This document shows positions 37,772 to 47,000 of a DNA stretch of 64,000 nucleotides, in pieces. The position numbers were made by a program, and so were the translations under genes. The notes under the pieces were generated by a model. That model did not search any database, was not told where the DNA came from, and saw only the letters and a program-made list of their open reading frames with translations. The stretch covers positions 364,944 to 428,943 of the forward strand of contig NZ_JABFAU010000013.1 in NCBI RefSeq assembly GCF_017168335.1, in the 5' to 3' direction. Numbering within the stretch: position 1 is the first letter of the stretch; each line of letters opens with the position of its first letter. The stretch is from Rhodococcus sp. KRD162. Its GTDB lineage: Bacteria; Actinomycetota; Actinomycetes; Mycobacteriales; Mycobacteriaceae.

Positions 37772-39285
37772 TCCTCATCAACCCAATCGAGAGTACGTGT
37801 TACTGCCTTCTTCCAACCGGCGTAGAGCTTGGCCCGCTGGTCTTCGTCCATCGACGGCGTCCAGGTCTTGTCCTCGGCCCAGTTCTGCCGGATGTCGTCC
37901 TCGCTCGCCCAGAAGCCGACGGCGAGGCCGGCTGCATACGCCGCACCGAGCGCGGTGGTCTCGGCAACCACGGGACGCACCACGTCGACGTTCAAGATGT
38001 CGGACTGGAACTGCATCAGCAGCTCGTTGACCACCATGCCGCCGTCGACCTTGAGCACCTCGAGATCGACACCGGAATCGGCGTTCATCGCCTCGATCAC
38101 CTCACGCGTCTGGTACGCGGTGGCTTCGAGAACCGCGCGTGCGAGGTGGCCCTTGTTGACGAAACGCGTCAACCCGACGATGGCACCGCGAGCATCGGCG
38201 CGCCAGTGCGGGGCGAACAGACCGGAGAATGCCGGAACGAAGTAGGCACCGCCGTTGTCGTCCACCGATCGCGCGTCGGTTTCGATATCGGCCGCCGAGG
38301 AGATCATGCCGAGGTTGTCACGCAGCCACTGCACCAGCGAGCCCGTCACGGCGATGGAACCTTCCAGTGCGTACACCGTCGGCTGGTCGCCGATCTTGTA
38401 GCAGACTGTGGTCAACAGGCCGTTCTTGCTCATGACCTTCTCGGTACCGGTGTTGAGCAGCACGAAATTGCCGGTGCCGTAGGTATTCTTGGCTTCACCG
38501 GGAGACAGACAAGCCTGACCGAAGGTGGCTGCCTGCTGATCGCCGAGGATGCCGGCGATCGGCACTCCACGGAACGGCCCCCGCTCGCGGCCGTTGCCGT
38601 ACACCTCGGAGCTGGAACGGATCTCGGGCATCATCGACATCGGAATGTCCATGTCGGCGCAGATGCCCTCGTCCCACTGCAGGGTGTCCAGATCCATCAG
38701 CAATGTTCGCGAGGCATTGGTCGGATCGGTGTAGTGCAGTCCACCGTCGGTGCCGCCGGTCATGTTCCACAGCACCCAGGTGTCCATGTTGCCGAAGCAC
38801 AGTTCTCCCGCTTCGGCTTTGGCGCGGGCTCCATCGACGTTGTCGAGGATCCACTTGATCTTGGGGCCGGAGAAATAGGTGGCCAGCGGTAGGCCGGTCT
38901 TGGCGGTGTACTTGTTGGCGTCGCCGCCGCCGAGGGCGGTGGCGATGCGGTCGGTACGGGTGTCCTGCCAGACGATGGCGTTGTAGATCGGCTTGCCGGT
39001 CGCCCTGTCCCACACCAGCGTGGTCTCGCGCTGATTGGTGATGCCGACTGCAGCGATGTCCTCGCGCGTCAGATCCGCTGCCGCCATCGCGCCTGCGGCG
39101 ACTGCCCGCACGTTGTCCCAAATCTCCGACGCGTCGTGCTCGACCCATCCGGCCTGGGGAAAGATCTGCTTGTGTTCCTTCTGGTCACTGGCGACGACGG
39201 TCCCCGCGTGATCGAAGATCATGCAGCGCGAGGACGTCGTTCCCTGATCGATCGCGGCGATGTACTTCCCTGCGGTCTCGGTCAT
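37768..39285 (-). CDS. glpK: GlpK glycerol kinase
   Basis: A 505-residue FGGY kinase that phosphorylates glycerol with [19 protein letters not shown] (9-24) is the phosphate-binding start. [34 protein letters not shown] and the FGGY signature region near 360-380 ([22 protein letters not shown]) are in place. Both ends overlap neighbours by ATGA. Typical length is about 500. Confidence 0.96.
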   Translation of the reverse strand: MTETAGKYIAAIDQGTTSSRCMIFDHAGTVVASDQKEHKQIFPQAGWVEHDASEIWDNVRAVAAGAMAAADLTREDIAAVGITNQRETTLVWDRATGKPIYNAIVWQDTRTDRIATALGGGDANKYTAKTGLPLATYFSGPKIKWILDNVDGARAKAEAGELCFGNMDTWVLWNMTGGTDGGLHYTDPTNASRTLLMDLDTLQWDEGICADMDIPMSMMPEIRSSSEVYGNGRERGPFRGVPIAGILGDQQAATFGQACLSPGEAKNTYGTGNFVLLNTGTEKVMSKNGLLTTVCYKIGDQPTVYALEGSIAVTGSLVQWLRDNLGMISSAADIETDARSVDDNGGAYFVPAFSGLFAPHWRADARGAIVGLTRFVNKGHLARAVLEATAYQTREVIEAMNADSGVDLEVLKVDGGMVVNELLMQFQSDILNVDVVRPVVAETTALGAAYAAGLAVGFWASEDDIRQNWAEDKTWTPSMDEDQRAKLYAGWKKAVTRTLDWVDEE

Positions 39286-40136
39286 GACTTGTCTCCTGTG
39301 GTCTGAGTGTCGGCTGGGAGTCGAGAGGGCGGCTCTGGCGTCGCACCTTCTTGTTTACGAAGGTTCTTTCCGATGAGCAGGTCGTACAAGAGCACTCCTA
39401 TCGGTCCGCCTACGAGAGGTCCGACGATCGGGACCCAGAAGTACAGGCCGCCGTATTGATCTCGCCACGCTCCACCGTATCCGGTGATGTACGACGCCAG
39501 GCGAGGTCCGAAATCTCGGGCCGGATTGATGGCATATCCGGCATTGGTCGCCCACGCGAAGCCGATGGCCACCACGATGAGTCCGACGATGAGCGGAGCC
39601 ATGTTGGCCATCGGTGCGGTGCCGAGCGAATCGGTCACTGCCACAATGAGGAACAGCAGGATCGCGGTGCCGATGATCTGATCGAGCAGGGCGGAGGACA
39701 CGCTCACCGGCAGAGTTCCGTTACCAGGAAGCGTCGAGAAGATCGTCTGGGTGGCGGTGGTGTGCCCGGGATCGATGGCGTTGATCATGTCGTTGTAGTT
39801 CCAGCGCACCAGCAGCGCAGCCACGAACGCGCCTGCGGTCTGCGCCAGAACGTACGGAGCAACCATCTTCCAGCTGAATCCTCGGAAGAGCGCGAACGCG
39901 ATCGTCACTGCGGGATTGAGGTGGGCACCGGTGATTCGACCGGCAACGTAGATGCCGAACATCACGCCCAGTCCCCACGCCCACGCGATCGAGTCGTGAC
40001 CGCCGAGACTGCCGGCTTCACCACCCGAGACGACCTGAGCGACGACGCCGACGCCGAACAGAATGAGAATCATGGTTCCGGCGAACTCGGCCGCCATGTG
40101 CGCCGGCAATCCCCATTCCGGTTCCTTATGTGCCAT
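39282..40136 (-). CDS. glpF: GlpF glycerol facilitator (aquaglyceroporin)
   Basis: A 284-residue MIP channel with six membrane segments and both pore NPA motifs, GAHLNPAVT near 72 and [12 protein letters not shown] near 205. The Asp after the second NPA (NPARD) is typical of glycerol-conducting members. The C-terminal 25 residues are a polar tail. I start at ATG 40136 (MAHKEPEWG); longer upstream frames run through operator DNA. It heads the glycerol operon. Confidence 0.94.
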   Translation of the reverse strand: MAHKEPEWGLPAHMAAEFAGTMILILFGVGVVAQVVSGGEAGSLGGHDSIAWAWGLGVMFGIYVAGRITGAHLNPAVTIAFALFRGFSWKMVAPYVLAQTAGAFVAALLVRWNYNDMINAIDPGHTTATQTIFSTLPGNGTLPVSVSSALLDQIIGTAILLFLIVAVTDSLGTAPMANMAPLIVGLIVVAIGFAWATNAGYAINPARDFGPRLASYITGYGGAWRDQYGGLYFWVPIVGPLVGGPIGVLLYDLLIGKNLRKQEGATPEPPSRLPADTQTTGDKS

Positions 40137-40160
40137 TTCCAGCCTCCACACAATTGGTGA

Positions 40161-40235
40161 TGCACGCCACATTGCGTGCAGTTTCCCACGGTAGACGTCC
40201 TGCACTGTGTTGCACAGCTGATGCACATATGTGCA
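40161..40235. promoter_or_regulatory. TGCAC repeat array in the glpF/SorC control region
   Basis: The gap between divergent glpF and the SorC regulator has repeated TGCAC or GTGCA half-sites at about 40161, 40175, 40201, 40211, 40222 and 40231. The last two form the perfect palindrome TGCACATATGTGCA (40222-40235). Such arrays suit tetrameric SorC regulators. Confidence 0.6.
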
Positions 40236-40257
40236 AATCGGTCGTACACTGATCCCG

Positions 40258-41241
40258 GTGACAGACCCCCAGCTCGCTCCCGAATCCGATCTACGGACCG
40301 GCCACGCCACCCAAGCTGCCCGCCTGTACTACTTCCAGGACATGACGATGGCAGCGATCGGTCGTGAGCTGGGAGTATCTCGTTCGACAGTCTCACGATT
40401 GATCACCTTCGCCCGGGCCTCGGGACTGGTCGAAATCAAGATCTCGACACCGCTCGGTCAGGCACCACGAATCGAGCGCGCGTTCGCCGATCTGTACGAC
40501 ATTCGTGCACACGTGGTCCCCGTCTCGGAAACCGTCGACGAGTTGGGGCGCCTCGATCGCGTCGCCACGTTCGCCGGGCGATTGCTGACGGGGTTCTTCG
40601 ACTCGGACATGGTGATGGGCGTGGCATGGGGAACCACGGTCAGCGCGGTCAGCCGCAAGCTCGCGCCCAAGCGCACCCACAACTCGACCGTGGTCCAGCT
40701 CAACGGTGCGGCCAACACCCGCACCACCGGAGTATCCTATGCAACCGACATCATCAGAACATTCGCCGACGCCTACGGGGCTGCGGCACAGGGCTTTCCG
40801 GTGCCTGCATTCTTCGACTACCCGGAAACCCGTCGACACCTCTGGCGCGAGCGCAGCATCAAACGAGTCCTCGAACTGCAGAATCGCATGAACCTGGCGG
40901 TGTTCAGCATCGGCGTCATGAGCAGTGCGGTCCCGAGCCACGTCTACAGCGCGGGCTATCTCGAGCGCGAGGATCAGGCCGAGCTCCAACGCGACGGCGT
41001 CGTCGGAGACATCGCCACCGTATTCCTACGCTCGGACGGCAGCCACGACCGAATTGCGTTGAACGACAGATCGAGTGGGCCCAGCCTGGACCGACTCAAG
41101 GCGGTACCGCGCCGAGTGTGCATCGTCGCCGGAGCATCCAAACTCGATGCCCTCACCGCCGCGCTGCGCGGCGGATTGATCACCGACCTCGTCATCGACG
41201 ACATCAGCGCAGCCCAGTTGATCCTTCGCTCGCGCGGCTGA
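40258..41241 (+). CDS. SorC/DeoR-type sugar-binding regulator of the glycerol operon
   Basis: A 327-residue regulator. The helix-turn-helix (ARLYYFQDMTMAAIGRELGVSRSTVSRLI, about 19-47) is followed by the SorC sugar-phosphate-binding domain (VMGVAWGTTVSAVSRKL near 120; GDIATVFLRSDG near 255). SorC-type effectors are sugar phosphates, and glycerol 3-phosphate is the natural guess here. I choose GTG 40258; a GTG at 40231 lies inside the operator array. It replaces the GlpR repressor usual elsewhere. Confidence 0.87.
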   Translation: MTDPQLAPESDLRTGHATQAARLYYFQDMTMAAIGRELGVSRSTVSRLITFARASGLVEIKISTPLGQAPRIERAFADLYDIRAHVVPVSETVDELGRLDRVATFAGRLLTGFFDSDMVMGVAWGTTVSAVSRKLAPKRTHNSTVVQLNGAANTRTTGVSYATDIIRTFADAYGAAAQGFPVPAFFDYPETRRHLWRERSIKRVLELQNRMNLAVFSIGVMSSAVPSHVYSAGYLEREDQAELQRDGVVGDIATVFLRSDGSHDRIALNDRSSGPSLDRLKAVPRRVCIVAGASKLDALTAALRGGLITDLVIDDISAAQLILRSRG

Positions 41242-41244
41242 CCG

Positions 41245-41288
41245 ATGTGAGCGGAACTTCGTAGCCCACTACGAAGTTTCGTGCACAT
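41245..41288. repeat. REP-like hairpin element, copy 2
   Basis: ATGTGAGCGGAACTTCGTAG, CCCA, then CTACGAAGTTTCGTGCACAT: a long inverted repeat with a perfect 9-base inner arm (ACTTCGTAG/CTACGAAGT). It matches the element at 11538-11583 and again begins right after a gene's stop, here that of the SorC regulator. Confidence 0.6.
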
Positions 41289-41369
41289 GGGACCCCCTCT
41301 GCGCTCGCCCGATTCTCGTGTCACTCTTTTCTTCATGAGGCGGAAGACGACGAGCCGACCAGTTTCTGG

Positions 41370-41891
41370 GTGATCCCCGAACAGCTCGCCTCCGTCGAGA
41401 ACAATCTGTCGATCGCCAATTTGGGCTTCATCGACTACGTCGAAAATGCTGATGCGGACGGAGTGTTCCGTGGGCTGCCATCGCAACCGAGTGAGCGAAC
41501 GTTGACGATCGAGGAACTTTTGGCTGCCGCGCCGGCTTCCCAACTGCCAGAACCGATTCTGACATCATTCATCGGCGACCTCGAAGGAGCGCGCGGGCAG
41601 GAGACAACTACTGCGACCTATGTCGTCGATCTGCGGACTTCTGCCGACTATCTCGAAGCGAACAGAGAGGGCTACGGACTGTCGAACGTCGTAGGTCTCG
41701 AAGAGACCATAGCGCGCACCCGTCAGGGCGGCTCCGCGCTGCTGTTCAGCTTCGCTGTCCGTGGCGACTACTGGTCTGCTTGGATCGACCCGGACTCCCT
41801 TGTTCCGTTTGCATTGCTAGGAGTCAGCAGACGGGCTACCGATCGGTCGCCCGTCTGGTCGTATCACGAGATGGTGAACGTGCCCAGCTGA
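41370..41891 (+). CDS. hypothetical protein, possibly 5'-truncated
   Basis: A 173-residue reading from GTG 41370 with normal amino-acid composition but no family I recognise. It contains TIEELLAAAPASQLPEP and a more ordered C-terminal half (ALLFSFAVRGDYWSAWIDPD). The same frame stays open upstream to a TAG at 41262 with sensible residues (EDDEPTSFWV) but no ATG, GTG or TTG start with a ribosome site. The start may therefore have been lost, perhaps with the hairpin element just upstream. Confidence 0.4.
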   Translation: MIPEQLASVENNLSIANLGFIDYVENADADGVFRGLPSQPSERTLTIEELLAAAPASQLPEPILTSFIGDLEGARGQETTTATYVVDLRTSADYLEANREGYGLSNVVGLEETIARTRQGGSALLFSFAVRGDYWSAWIDPDSLVPFALLGVSRRATDRSPVWSYHEMVNVPS

Positions 41892-41996
41892 GTCGATCCG
41901 TGTTTGCTGTAGACCGGTACCGCTCGTTCTCCGGAGCTGAATACCTCTGCGCCGTCGACTGCTTGCTTTTCGAGTGCGCCTGCACGTACCCAACGT

Positions 41997-42010
41997 TACC
42001 CCCCGGGGTA
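41997..42010. promoter_or_regulatory. CsoR/CstR-type operator 1
   Basis: TACCCCCCGGGGTA, a TACCCC-N2-GGGGTA palindrome, 80 bases before the methyltransferase/DsrE pair. The 199-base gap after 41891 otherwise shows nothing notable. Confidence 0.72.
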
Positions 42011-42090
42011 CAGTGAAGTGAGTCGCAGTTTCGTCGACGCGTCGGGTCTTACAAACCCTGCGGTGGTCACCAGTGGAAAGGCGTGAATCA

Positions 42091-42708
42091 GTGAACTCGT
42101 CGGACTGGGATGCGCGCTACAGCAGCGTCGAACATCCGTGGGGGTCGGCCCCGGCGGCTGCCCTGTCTGCGCGGTTTGCGGACCTGCCCCCTGGCCGGGC
42201 GGTCGATCTGGGGTGCGGGGACGGGCGCCACGCTCGATGGTTGGCTGACGCGGGCTGGACAGTGAATGCTGTCGATTTTTCTTCTGTGGCAATCGAACTC
42301 GCACGCAGCGGCGGGGAGGACCGGTCGATCGACTATACCGTTGCCGACGTGCGGGCCTGGGAGCCGCCCGGCACGGTGGATCTGGTTGCCATCGGCTTCT
42401 TGCATCTACCGGTCGACGAGTTGGTTGCCGTCATTGCCGGTGCAGGAAGTTGGCTCGCGCCGGGTGGGCGGCTGTTGTATCTCGGTCATGCGCTCGAGAA
42501 CTTCACTCACGGAGTCGGGGGCCCGCCGGATCCGACGATCCTGCCCGCCATCGACGACCTGGCCCGCGCCGCGAGCGGACTGCAGGTCCACGAGTTGGAA
42601 CATCTGGTCCGCCCCTTCGGCGAGGGTCGGGCCATCGATGTTCTTCTCCATGCACAGCCGTGGGGCACCGCAGCTCACCGTGATCTGAAGAACGGAACTT
42701 TCACGTGA
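42091..42708 (+). CDS. class I SAM-dependent methyltransferase
   Basis: A 205-residue methyltransferase. DLGCGDGRHARWLADAGWTVNAVDFS (about 36-61) is the SAM-binding motif I region. The family resembles tellurite/thiopurine-type methyltransferases that act on small chalcogen or thiol compounds. GTG 42091 is chosen because GGAAAGG lies 10 bases upstream. It overlaps the DsrE-like gene by GTGA and follows operator 1, so S-methylation in a sulfur-stress response is an inference. Confidence 0.8.
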   Translation: MNSSDWDARYSSVEHPWGSAPAAALSARFADLPPGRAVDLGCGDGRHARWLADAGWTVNAVDFSSVAIELARSGGEDRSIDYTVADVRAWEPPGTVDLVAIGFLHLPVDELVAVIAGAGSWLAPGGRLLYLGHALENFTHGVGGPPDPTILPAIDDLARAASGLQVHELEHLVRPFGEGRAIDVLLHAQPWGTAAHRDLKNGTFT

Positions 42709-43052
42709 CCGATCATCCGACTCCCTTGCGTGTGATGTTCGCCGTCAACACCACACCCACCGCCGTGGTGCGGGCGATCCACAACCTTCTCGATGCTGCG
42801 ACCGAGCCGGTGATGCTCGAGGTCGTGTGTTCCGGACCGGGTCTCGATGCGGCCCTGCGTTGTTCGGATATTTCCCTGGAGATGCGGGCGTTGATCGATC
42901 CGGCCTCCATCTCGGTGAAAGCATGCCGAAACAGTCTGGAGGGCAGAGGGCTCGGTGACGACGATCTTCTGATGGGTGTCGAAGTGGTTCCCGCTGCAGT
43001 ACTCCATCTCGCTCGACGTCAGCGAGATGGGTGGTCACAGCTCTACGCCTGA
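42705..43052 (+). CDS. DsrE-like sulfur-relay protein
   Basis: A 115-residue alpha/beta protein of the DsrE/DsrF-like fold. VMFAVNTTPTAVVRAIHNLLDA, LEVVCSGPGLDAAL and the conserved cysteine in VKACRNSLEG near 70-80 are the family pattern. Such proteins carry persulfide sulfur on that cysteine. It is coupled to the methyltransferase by GTGA and lies in the operator 1 transcript. Confidence 0.8.
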   Translation: MTDHPTPLRVMFAVNTTPTAVVRAIHNLLDAATEPVMLEVVCSGPGLDAALRCSDISLEMRALIDPASISVKACRNSLEGRGLGDDDLLMGVEVVPAAVLHLARRQRDGWSQLYA

Positions 43053-43089
43053 CATCACATCCCTACTCCAGTGTCGCGTGCACACCGTC

Positions 43090-43962
43090 TCAGAGCGTTC
43101 GGTTCTCGCGTTCATCTAGCTCGGAGGACTCGGCTCCGGTATCGCGGCCTCGACCACGGACGATGCGCACCGTCAGGACTGCGATGATCAGCAGCACTGC
43201 GATCAGAAGCACTGCGGTGTTCGGTACCGCGTCGGCCACATCGCTGATCCAGACCTGCAGCGAGTACTGACTGTCGACCCCCATGACGCCGCCGAGGTTC
43301 GCTGTGCCCTCTGTGAGCAGGAATAGCGCTCCGATACCGATGAAAAGTACCCCCGATATCAGGGAAGTCGTATGCGTCTTCAGTGGTCCTATGCTGATTT
43401 CCTTGCCGCGCAGCCACGTTCGTGATCCGAGCGAGAATCGGTCCCAGACCAGCGCCAGCACGAACAGGGGGATCACCATCCCCGCTGCGTAGAGTGCCAT
43501 GAGAACTCCGCCGTATGCGGCCTGACCGCCAGCGACGGCAACGGTCAGGACCGCGCCGAGCAGGGGTCCCGAGCAGAACCCTGCGAGTCCGTAGACCGCG
43601 CCGAGGGCGAACACCGATCCGGTGGAGGAGACGTCGATGCGCGCGGCTGCTCTCTGAGCGGACCCCAGCGCGAAGCCGCGACCGACGATGATCATCACCC
43701 CGAGGGCGATGATGACCAGGCCGCCGATCATGGTGGTGACCTCGCGATACCGGGTGATCGCCGAGCCGATGGCACCGACCCCGGCGCCGAGGGGCACCAG
43801 GACCGCTGCCAGCCCGAGGTAGAAGATCCCGGTGCGGCCGGCGAGCTTGCCGGCCCCGTCGAAGGCGTATGCGAAGAAGGAAGGGAGCAGCAGGGCCGAG
43901 CATGGACTGAGAAGTGCCAGGAGCCCGCCGAGAAATGCTCCGAGAAGTCCTATCTGCGACAT
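43090..43962 (-). CDS. ccdA: CcdA/DsbD-type thiol transporter
   Basis: A 290-residue membrane protein with about six to seven segments. The redox cysteines are in LLSPCSALLLPSFF (about Cys21) and GFCSGPLLGAVL (about Cys129), the CcdA pattern for carrying reducing power across the membrane. It follows the DsbA-like gene by 11 bases, so the pair probably maintains extracytoplasmic thiols. The name is by family; a link to cytochrome c assembly is not shown here. Confidence 0.88.
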   Translation of the reverse strand: MSQIGLLGAFLGGLLALLSPCSALLLPSFFAYAFDGAGKLAGRTGIFYLGLAAVLVPLGAGVGAIGSAITRYREVTTMIGGLVIIALGVMIIVGRGFALGSAQRAAARIDVSSTGSVFALGAVYGLAGFCSGPLLGAVLTVAVAGGQAAYGGVLMALYAAGMVIPLFVLALVWDRFSLGSRTWLRGKEISIGPLKTHTTSLISGVLFIGIGALFLLTEGTANLGGVMGVDSQYSLQVWISDVADAVPNTAVLLIAVLLIIAVLTVRIVRGRGRDTGAESSELDERENRTL

Positions 43963-43973
43963 CGCGGGCCGCC

Positions 43974-44702
43974 CTACGCGCCGGCCGCGGTGTCGATCAG
44001 ATCGACGAATTCCGAGAACGGTTGCGCGCCCAGAACCGGATCACCGTTGACCGAGAACGCCGGAGTGGCCGGGATACCCAGCGACTGCGCTTCGGTGGAG
44101 TCGGCGGTGATCGCGGCATCGAATGCGGTGCCGGTGGCGTCGGCGGTGAACCGAGCCAGATCCGGTACCCCGGCCTGTTGCGCGTAGCTCTGCAGTGCCT
44201 CCAGTGTCAGGTCCGCGTGACCGGTCTCGGGGGCATCGGCGTAGACGGCGCGGGTGAACTCCCAGAACTTGCCCTGGGCGGCGGCGGCGCGTCCGGCCCG
44301 GGCAGCATCGAATGATTGTTGCCCGAAGATGGGTAGATCTCGCCATTCGATGCGCAGGGTGCCGATATCGACGTATCGGTCGATCAGCTGCGGCTCGGTT
44401 TCCCGGCTGAACTGGGCGCAGAACGGACACCGGAAATCCGAGAAGGCGATCATCACCACCGGGGCGTCGACGTCGCCGAGGGCCATCGGATCATCGGTCA
44501 CACGATGCGCCAGATCGCCGAGCGGTCCCATCACCGGCGGGCCGCTCGCGCTGCTCGACCCGGCGTCCGGTGCCGCCTCCGATTGCTCGCCGTCACCTGT
44601 CGTTCCGAGCACGAGAGCTCCCACTAGCACGGCCGCCACCACCACGGCGATGGCCAGGAGCACGATGTCTCGTCGGCGAGTGGAGCGAGATGTCGAAGTC
44701 AT
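43974..44702 (-). CDS. membrane-anchored DsbA-like thioredoxin
   Basis: A 242-residue protein with a signal anchor (about 13-34) and a linker to residue 60. A DsbA/thioredoxin domain then carries the active site Cys92-Pro-Phe-Cys95 in SDFRCPFCAQF, and the cis-Pro loop GIPATPAF lies near 212. It should act outside the membrane on disulfides or low-molecular thiols. Operator 2 lies 37 bases before its start, and CcdA follows in the same operon. Confidence 0.9.
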   Translation of the reverse strand: MTSTSRSTRRRDIVLLAIAVVVAAVLVGALVLGTTGDGEQSEAAPDAGSSSASGPPVMGPLGDLAHRVTDDPMALGDVDAPVVMIAFSDFRCPFCAQFSRETEPQLIDRYVDIGTLRIEWRDLPIFGQQSFDAARAGRAAAAQGKFWEFTRAVYADAPETGHADLTLEALQSYAQQAGVPDLARFTADATGTAFDAAITADSTEAQSLGIPATPAFSVNGDPVLGAQPFSEFVDLIDTAAGA

Positions 44703-44738
44703 GCAATACCTTTCGGCAGTCTGCGATACTGGCAGCGA

Positions 44739-44752
44739 TACCCATATGGGTA
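44739..44752. promoter_or_regulatory. CsoR/CstR-type operator 2
   Basis: TACCCATATGGGTA is a perfect palindrome between the divergent DsbA-like gene (37 bases away) and the CPVC membrane protein gene (57 bases away). It probably controls both transcripts. Confidence 0.72.
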
Positions 44753-44808
44753 TAACCTCACGGTGTCACCCTACTCACTCAACTACAACTCGTAGGAGAT
44801 CCCCGCCG

Positions 44809-45321
44809 ATGACAGAGCCCGCAACCTCCGACCGTCTCGACGTCGATGCTGCCGACCGTTCCGATGACGGCATGATCGCAGAGTCCGATCGATTCCGGGG
44901 TTGGGGTACGCGGGTGCTGCGCGGCACCGTCGCCGGTGCGGTCACGGTGTTGGTGGTGGGTATTCCCACCGACATCATCGACACGCCGGTCTTCGGCCGT
45001 GAGGTGCCAGTGCGGGCGTGGGAGCTTCCGGTTCTGCTGGCCACTGCCCTGTTGACCGCACTGTGGTTCGGGATCGACAAACCCGCGCAGGTCGAGCGGA
45101 CCGGCACACCCGCCGCTCTCGGTGTCGTACTGACCTTCTTCGCCGTCGGGTGTCCGGTGTGCAACAAGCTGGTACTACTTGCACTCGGCACCTCGGGTGC
45201 ACTGGGGTTGTGGGCACCGATACAACCCATCCTCGCCGGGGTGTCCCTGGCGATGCTGACAGCAGCGGTGATCGTCCGATGGCGCAAACGCGACTGCACC
45301 TCCGCATCCTGCGCAGTATGA
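44809..45321 (+). CDS. membrane protein with a CPVCNK motif
   Basis: A 170-residue protein with about four membrane segments (39-58, 73-89, 101-128, 138-156). A thioredoxin-like motif Cys115-Pro-Val-Cys118 lies at the start or inside the third segment, and a second cysteine pair ends the protein (CTSASC, 163 and 168). I do not recognise a named family. The motif and operator 2 suggest a membrane thiol-redox or persulfide-handling role. The ribosome site TAGGAG precedes ATG 44809. Confidence 0.78.
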   Translation: MTEPATSDRLDVDAADRSDDGMIAESDRFRGWGTRVLRGTVAGAVTVLVVGIPTDIIDTPVFGREVPVRAWELPVLLATALLTALWFGIDKPAQVERTGTPAALGVVLTFFAVGCPVCNKLVLLALGTSGALGLWAPIQPILAGVSLAMLTAAVIVRWRKRDCTSASCAV

Positions 45322-45396
45322 CTGAGCACTTGCCCACCCGCGCACCGACCATCGAGTGACCGACACCCGAACCGATCGAAAGGAACCGAACGAACC

Positions 45397-45804
45397 ATGA
45401 CCGAATTGGCCATCGGTACCCGAGTGGACATGCCGTTCGAGGAAACCGTGGACGCAACCCGTGAGGCACTCGCCGAACAGGGGTTCGGAGTGCTCACCGA
45501 GATCGACATGCAGTCGACGTTGAAGAGCAAGATCGACGCCGACATCGAACGCTACGTCATTCTCGGAGCGTGCAATCCGCAGTTAGCGAAGGCTGCGATC
45601 GACACCGATCGGCAGGTGGGGTTGATGCTGCCGTGCAACGTGGTGGTGCGAGCCGACGGCAGCAGCACCATCGTCGAAGCGATGAACCCCCAGGTGATGG
45701 TGGGGCTGTCGGATGGAGCGGGCCTAGCCGAGGTCGCCGATCGGGCCACTGCACTGCTGCAGAGCGCGGTCATGGCACTCGGTGGAGACAGCACCACCGC
45801 ATAG
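45397..45804 (+). CDS. DUF302 protein
   Basis: A 135-residue DUF302-family protein. FEETVDATREALAEQGFGVLTEIDM, the cysteine in GACNPQLA near 59 and LMLPCNVVV near 78 are the typical pattern. Family members occur in sulfur-oxidation, metal and heme-linked clusters, but no function is proved. A ribosome site (GAAAGGAACC) precedes the start. It follows the CPVC protein by 75 bases and is probably in the same transcript from operator 2. Confidence 0.85.
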   Translation: MTELAIGTRVDMPFEETVDATREALAEQGFGVLTEIDMQSTLKSKIDADIERYVILGACNPQLAKAAIDTDRQVGLMLPCNVVVRADGSSTIVEAMNPQVMVGLSDGAGLAEVADRATALLQSAVMALGGDSTTA

Positions 45805-45820
45805 AGTGGGTGCGCACCGT

Positions 45821-46978
45821 ATGGGCAGAGCGGGGGCGGTGATCGGGACCGTTGCACTGTGCGCCGTCGCGCTGGTGTCGGGGTGCAGTTCCTCGCCTGC
45901 TCGAGACGCCACGGGCACCGATCCGGCGGCGCACGCGTCGTCGCCGTCCGCGCCGCCGCCGGGCTTCGGAGAAACGGCCCTGTGGTCGATCCCGTTCCTG
46001 TCGCAACCTCACATCGTCGAGGACGGGTTCGTCGGAGTCGTCGATTCCTCGGACGCATCCGGTTCGCACCGGGTGCAGGTACTCGATGACACCGGCACAC
46101 CACGGTTCGGCGTGGACGTACCCGCCGATCGCGACGAGTTCATGGTGACCGGCACGGACAATCGTGAGCTGTTGATCACCGAGGACATCGATGATTCCAG
46201 TTCGGGGTCACCGGCCACGATGACCGCCCGCGATACCCGCACCGGCGACCTCGTGTGGGGTCCGGTCTCCGCTGCGGGCTGCCTGACCGGGTCCGGACTG
46301 CTGATCGACGCCGACTGCTCGCAGACAGCAATGCCCTCGGCCGTAGCCGCCATCTCGGCAACCGACGGACACCGCACCGACCTGTCGGGTGCGGTGTCCG
46401 AATCCGGTGGATATGCGGTCACGGTCTACGACGACACAGCGCGTGTCGTGACCGTCGATACCGGCAACACCGCCTGGTCCACCGACACTCTCACCCCGCC
46501 CCCCGCAGCGGTTCCCGGGAGCGCACGATTCGTCGCTACCGCCGGCAATGCAGTGGTCGTGGCATGGACGATCCCGACCCGTCCCGAACCGATCCAGGCG
46601 GTCTATCGACTCTCTGATGCCGAGCTCCGATGGATCAGCGGTAGTCGCAGTCCGATGGTGGTAACCGCCGACAGCAGTAGCGGGGCGACGATGATCACCA
46701 CCGCAGACCTCACCGACGACGGAATTGCTGTCCTGTTCGAGCAGTATGGCACCCGCGGTTTCACCGCCGATCAATTTCCTGGTGCCGACCGCTTCGCTCT
46801 GGTCGGCGGCGTCGTCTACGGCGCGTCGGACTCGGGGGTGACTGCCATCGATGCGACCTCCGGCCGCGTCACCGGCACATCACCGAGTGCCGCACCGACA
46901 GCAGTGACCTCGAACGGTGTCGCATTGGCCCAGAGCAGCGACGGGTACACCGCGTTCAAGGTGATCCCCCATTTCTGA
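45821..46978 (+). CDS. lipoprotein with a beta-propeller-like (PQQ-type) domain
   Basis: A 385-residue secreted lipoprotein. The signal sequence ends in the lipobox LVSGC, with Cys22 as the lipidated residue. After a Pro/Ser-rich linker come repeated short blades (WSIPFLSQPHIVEDGFVGVV, GDLVWGPVSAAGC, VVTVDTGNTAWSTDTL, VTAIDATSGRVTGTS) typical of PQQ-like propellers. No enzyme residues are evident, so it may be a scaffold or binding protein. It begins 16 bases after the DUF302 stop. Confidence 0.75.
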   Translation: MGRAGAVIGTVALCAVALVSGCSSSPARDATGTDPAAHASSPSAPPPGFGETALWSIPFLSQPHIVEDGFVGVVDSSDASGSHRVQVLDDTGTPRFGVDVPADRDEFMVTGTDNRELLITEDIDDSSSGSPATMTARDTRTGDLVWGPVSAAGCLTGSGLLIDADCSQTAMPSAVAAISATDGHRTDLSGAVSESGGYAVTVYDDTARVVTVDTGNTAWSTDTLTPPPAAVPGSARFVATAGNAVVVAWTIPTRPEPIQAVYRLSDAELRWISGSRSPMVVTADSSSGATMITTADLTDDGIAVLFEQYGTRGFTADQFPGADRFALVGGVVYGASDSGVTAIDATSGRVTGTSPSAAPTAVTSNGVALAQSSDGYTAFKVIPHF

Positions 46979-47000
46979 GCTGCCCGCCCGCGCACCCCGT

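Noticed and set aside
36173-37825. 550-codon open frame on the plus strand
   Set aside because: Antisense shadow of glpD.
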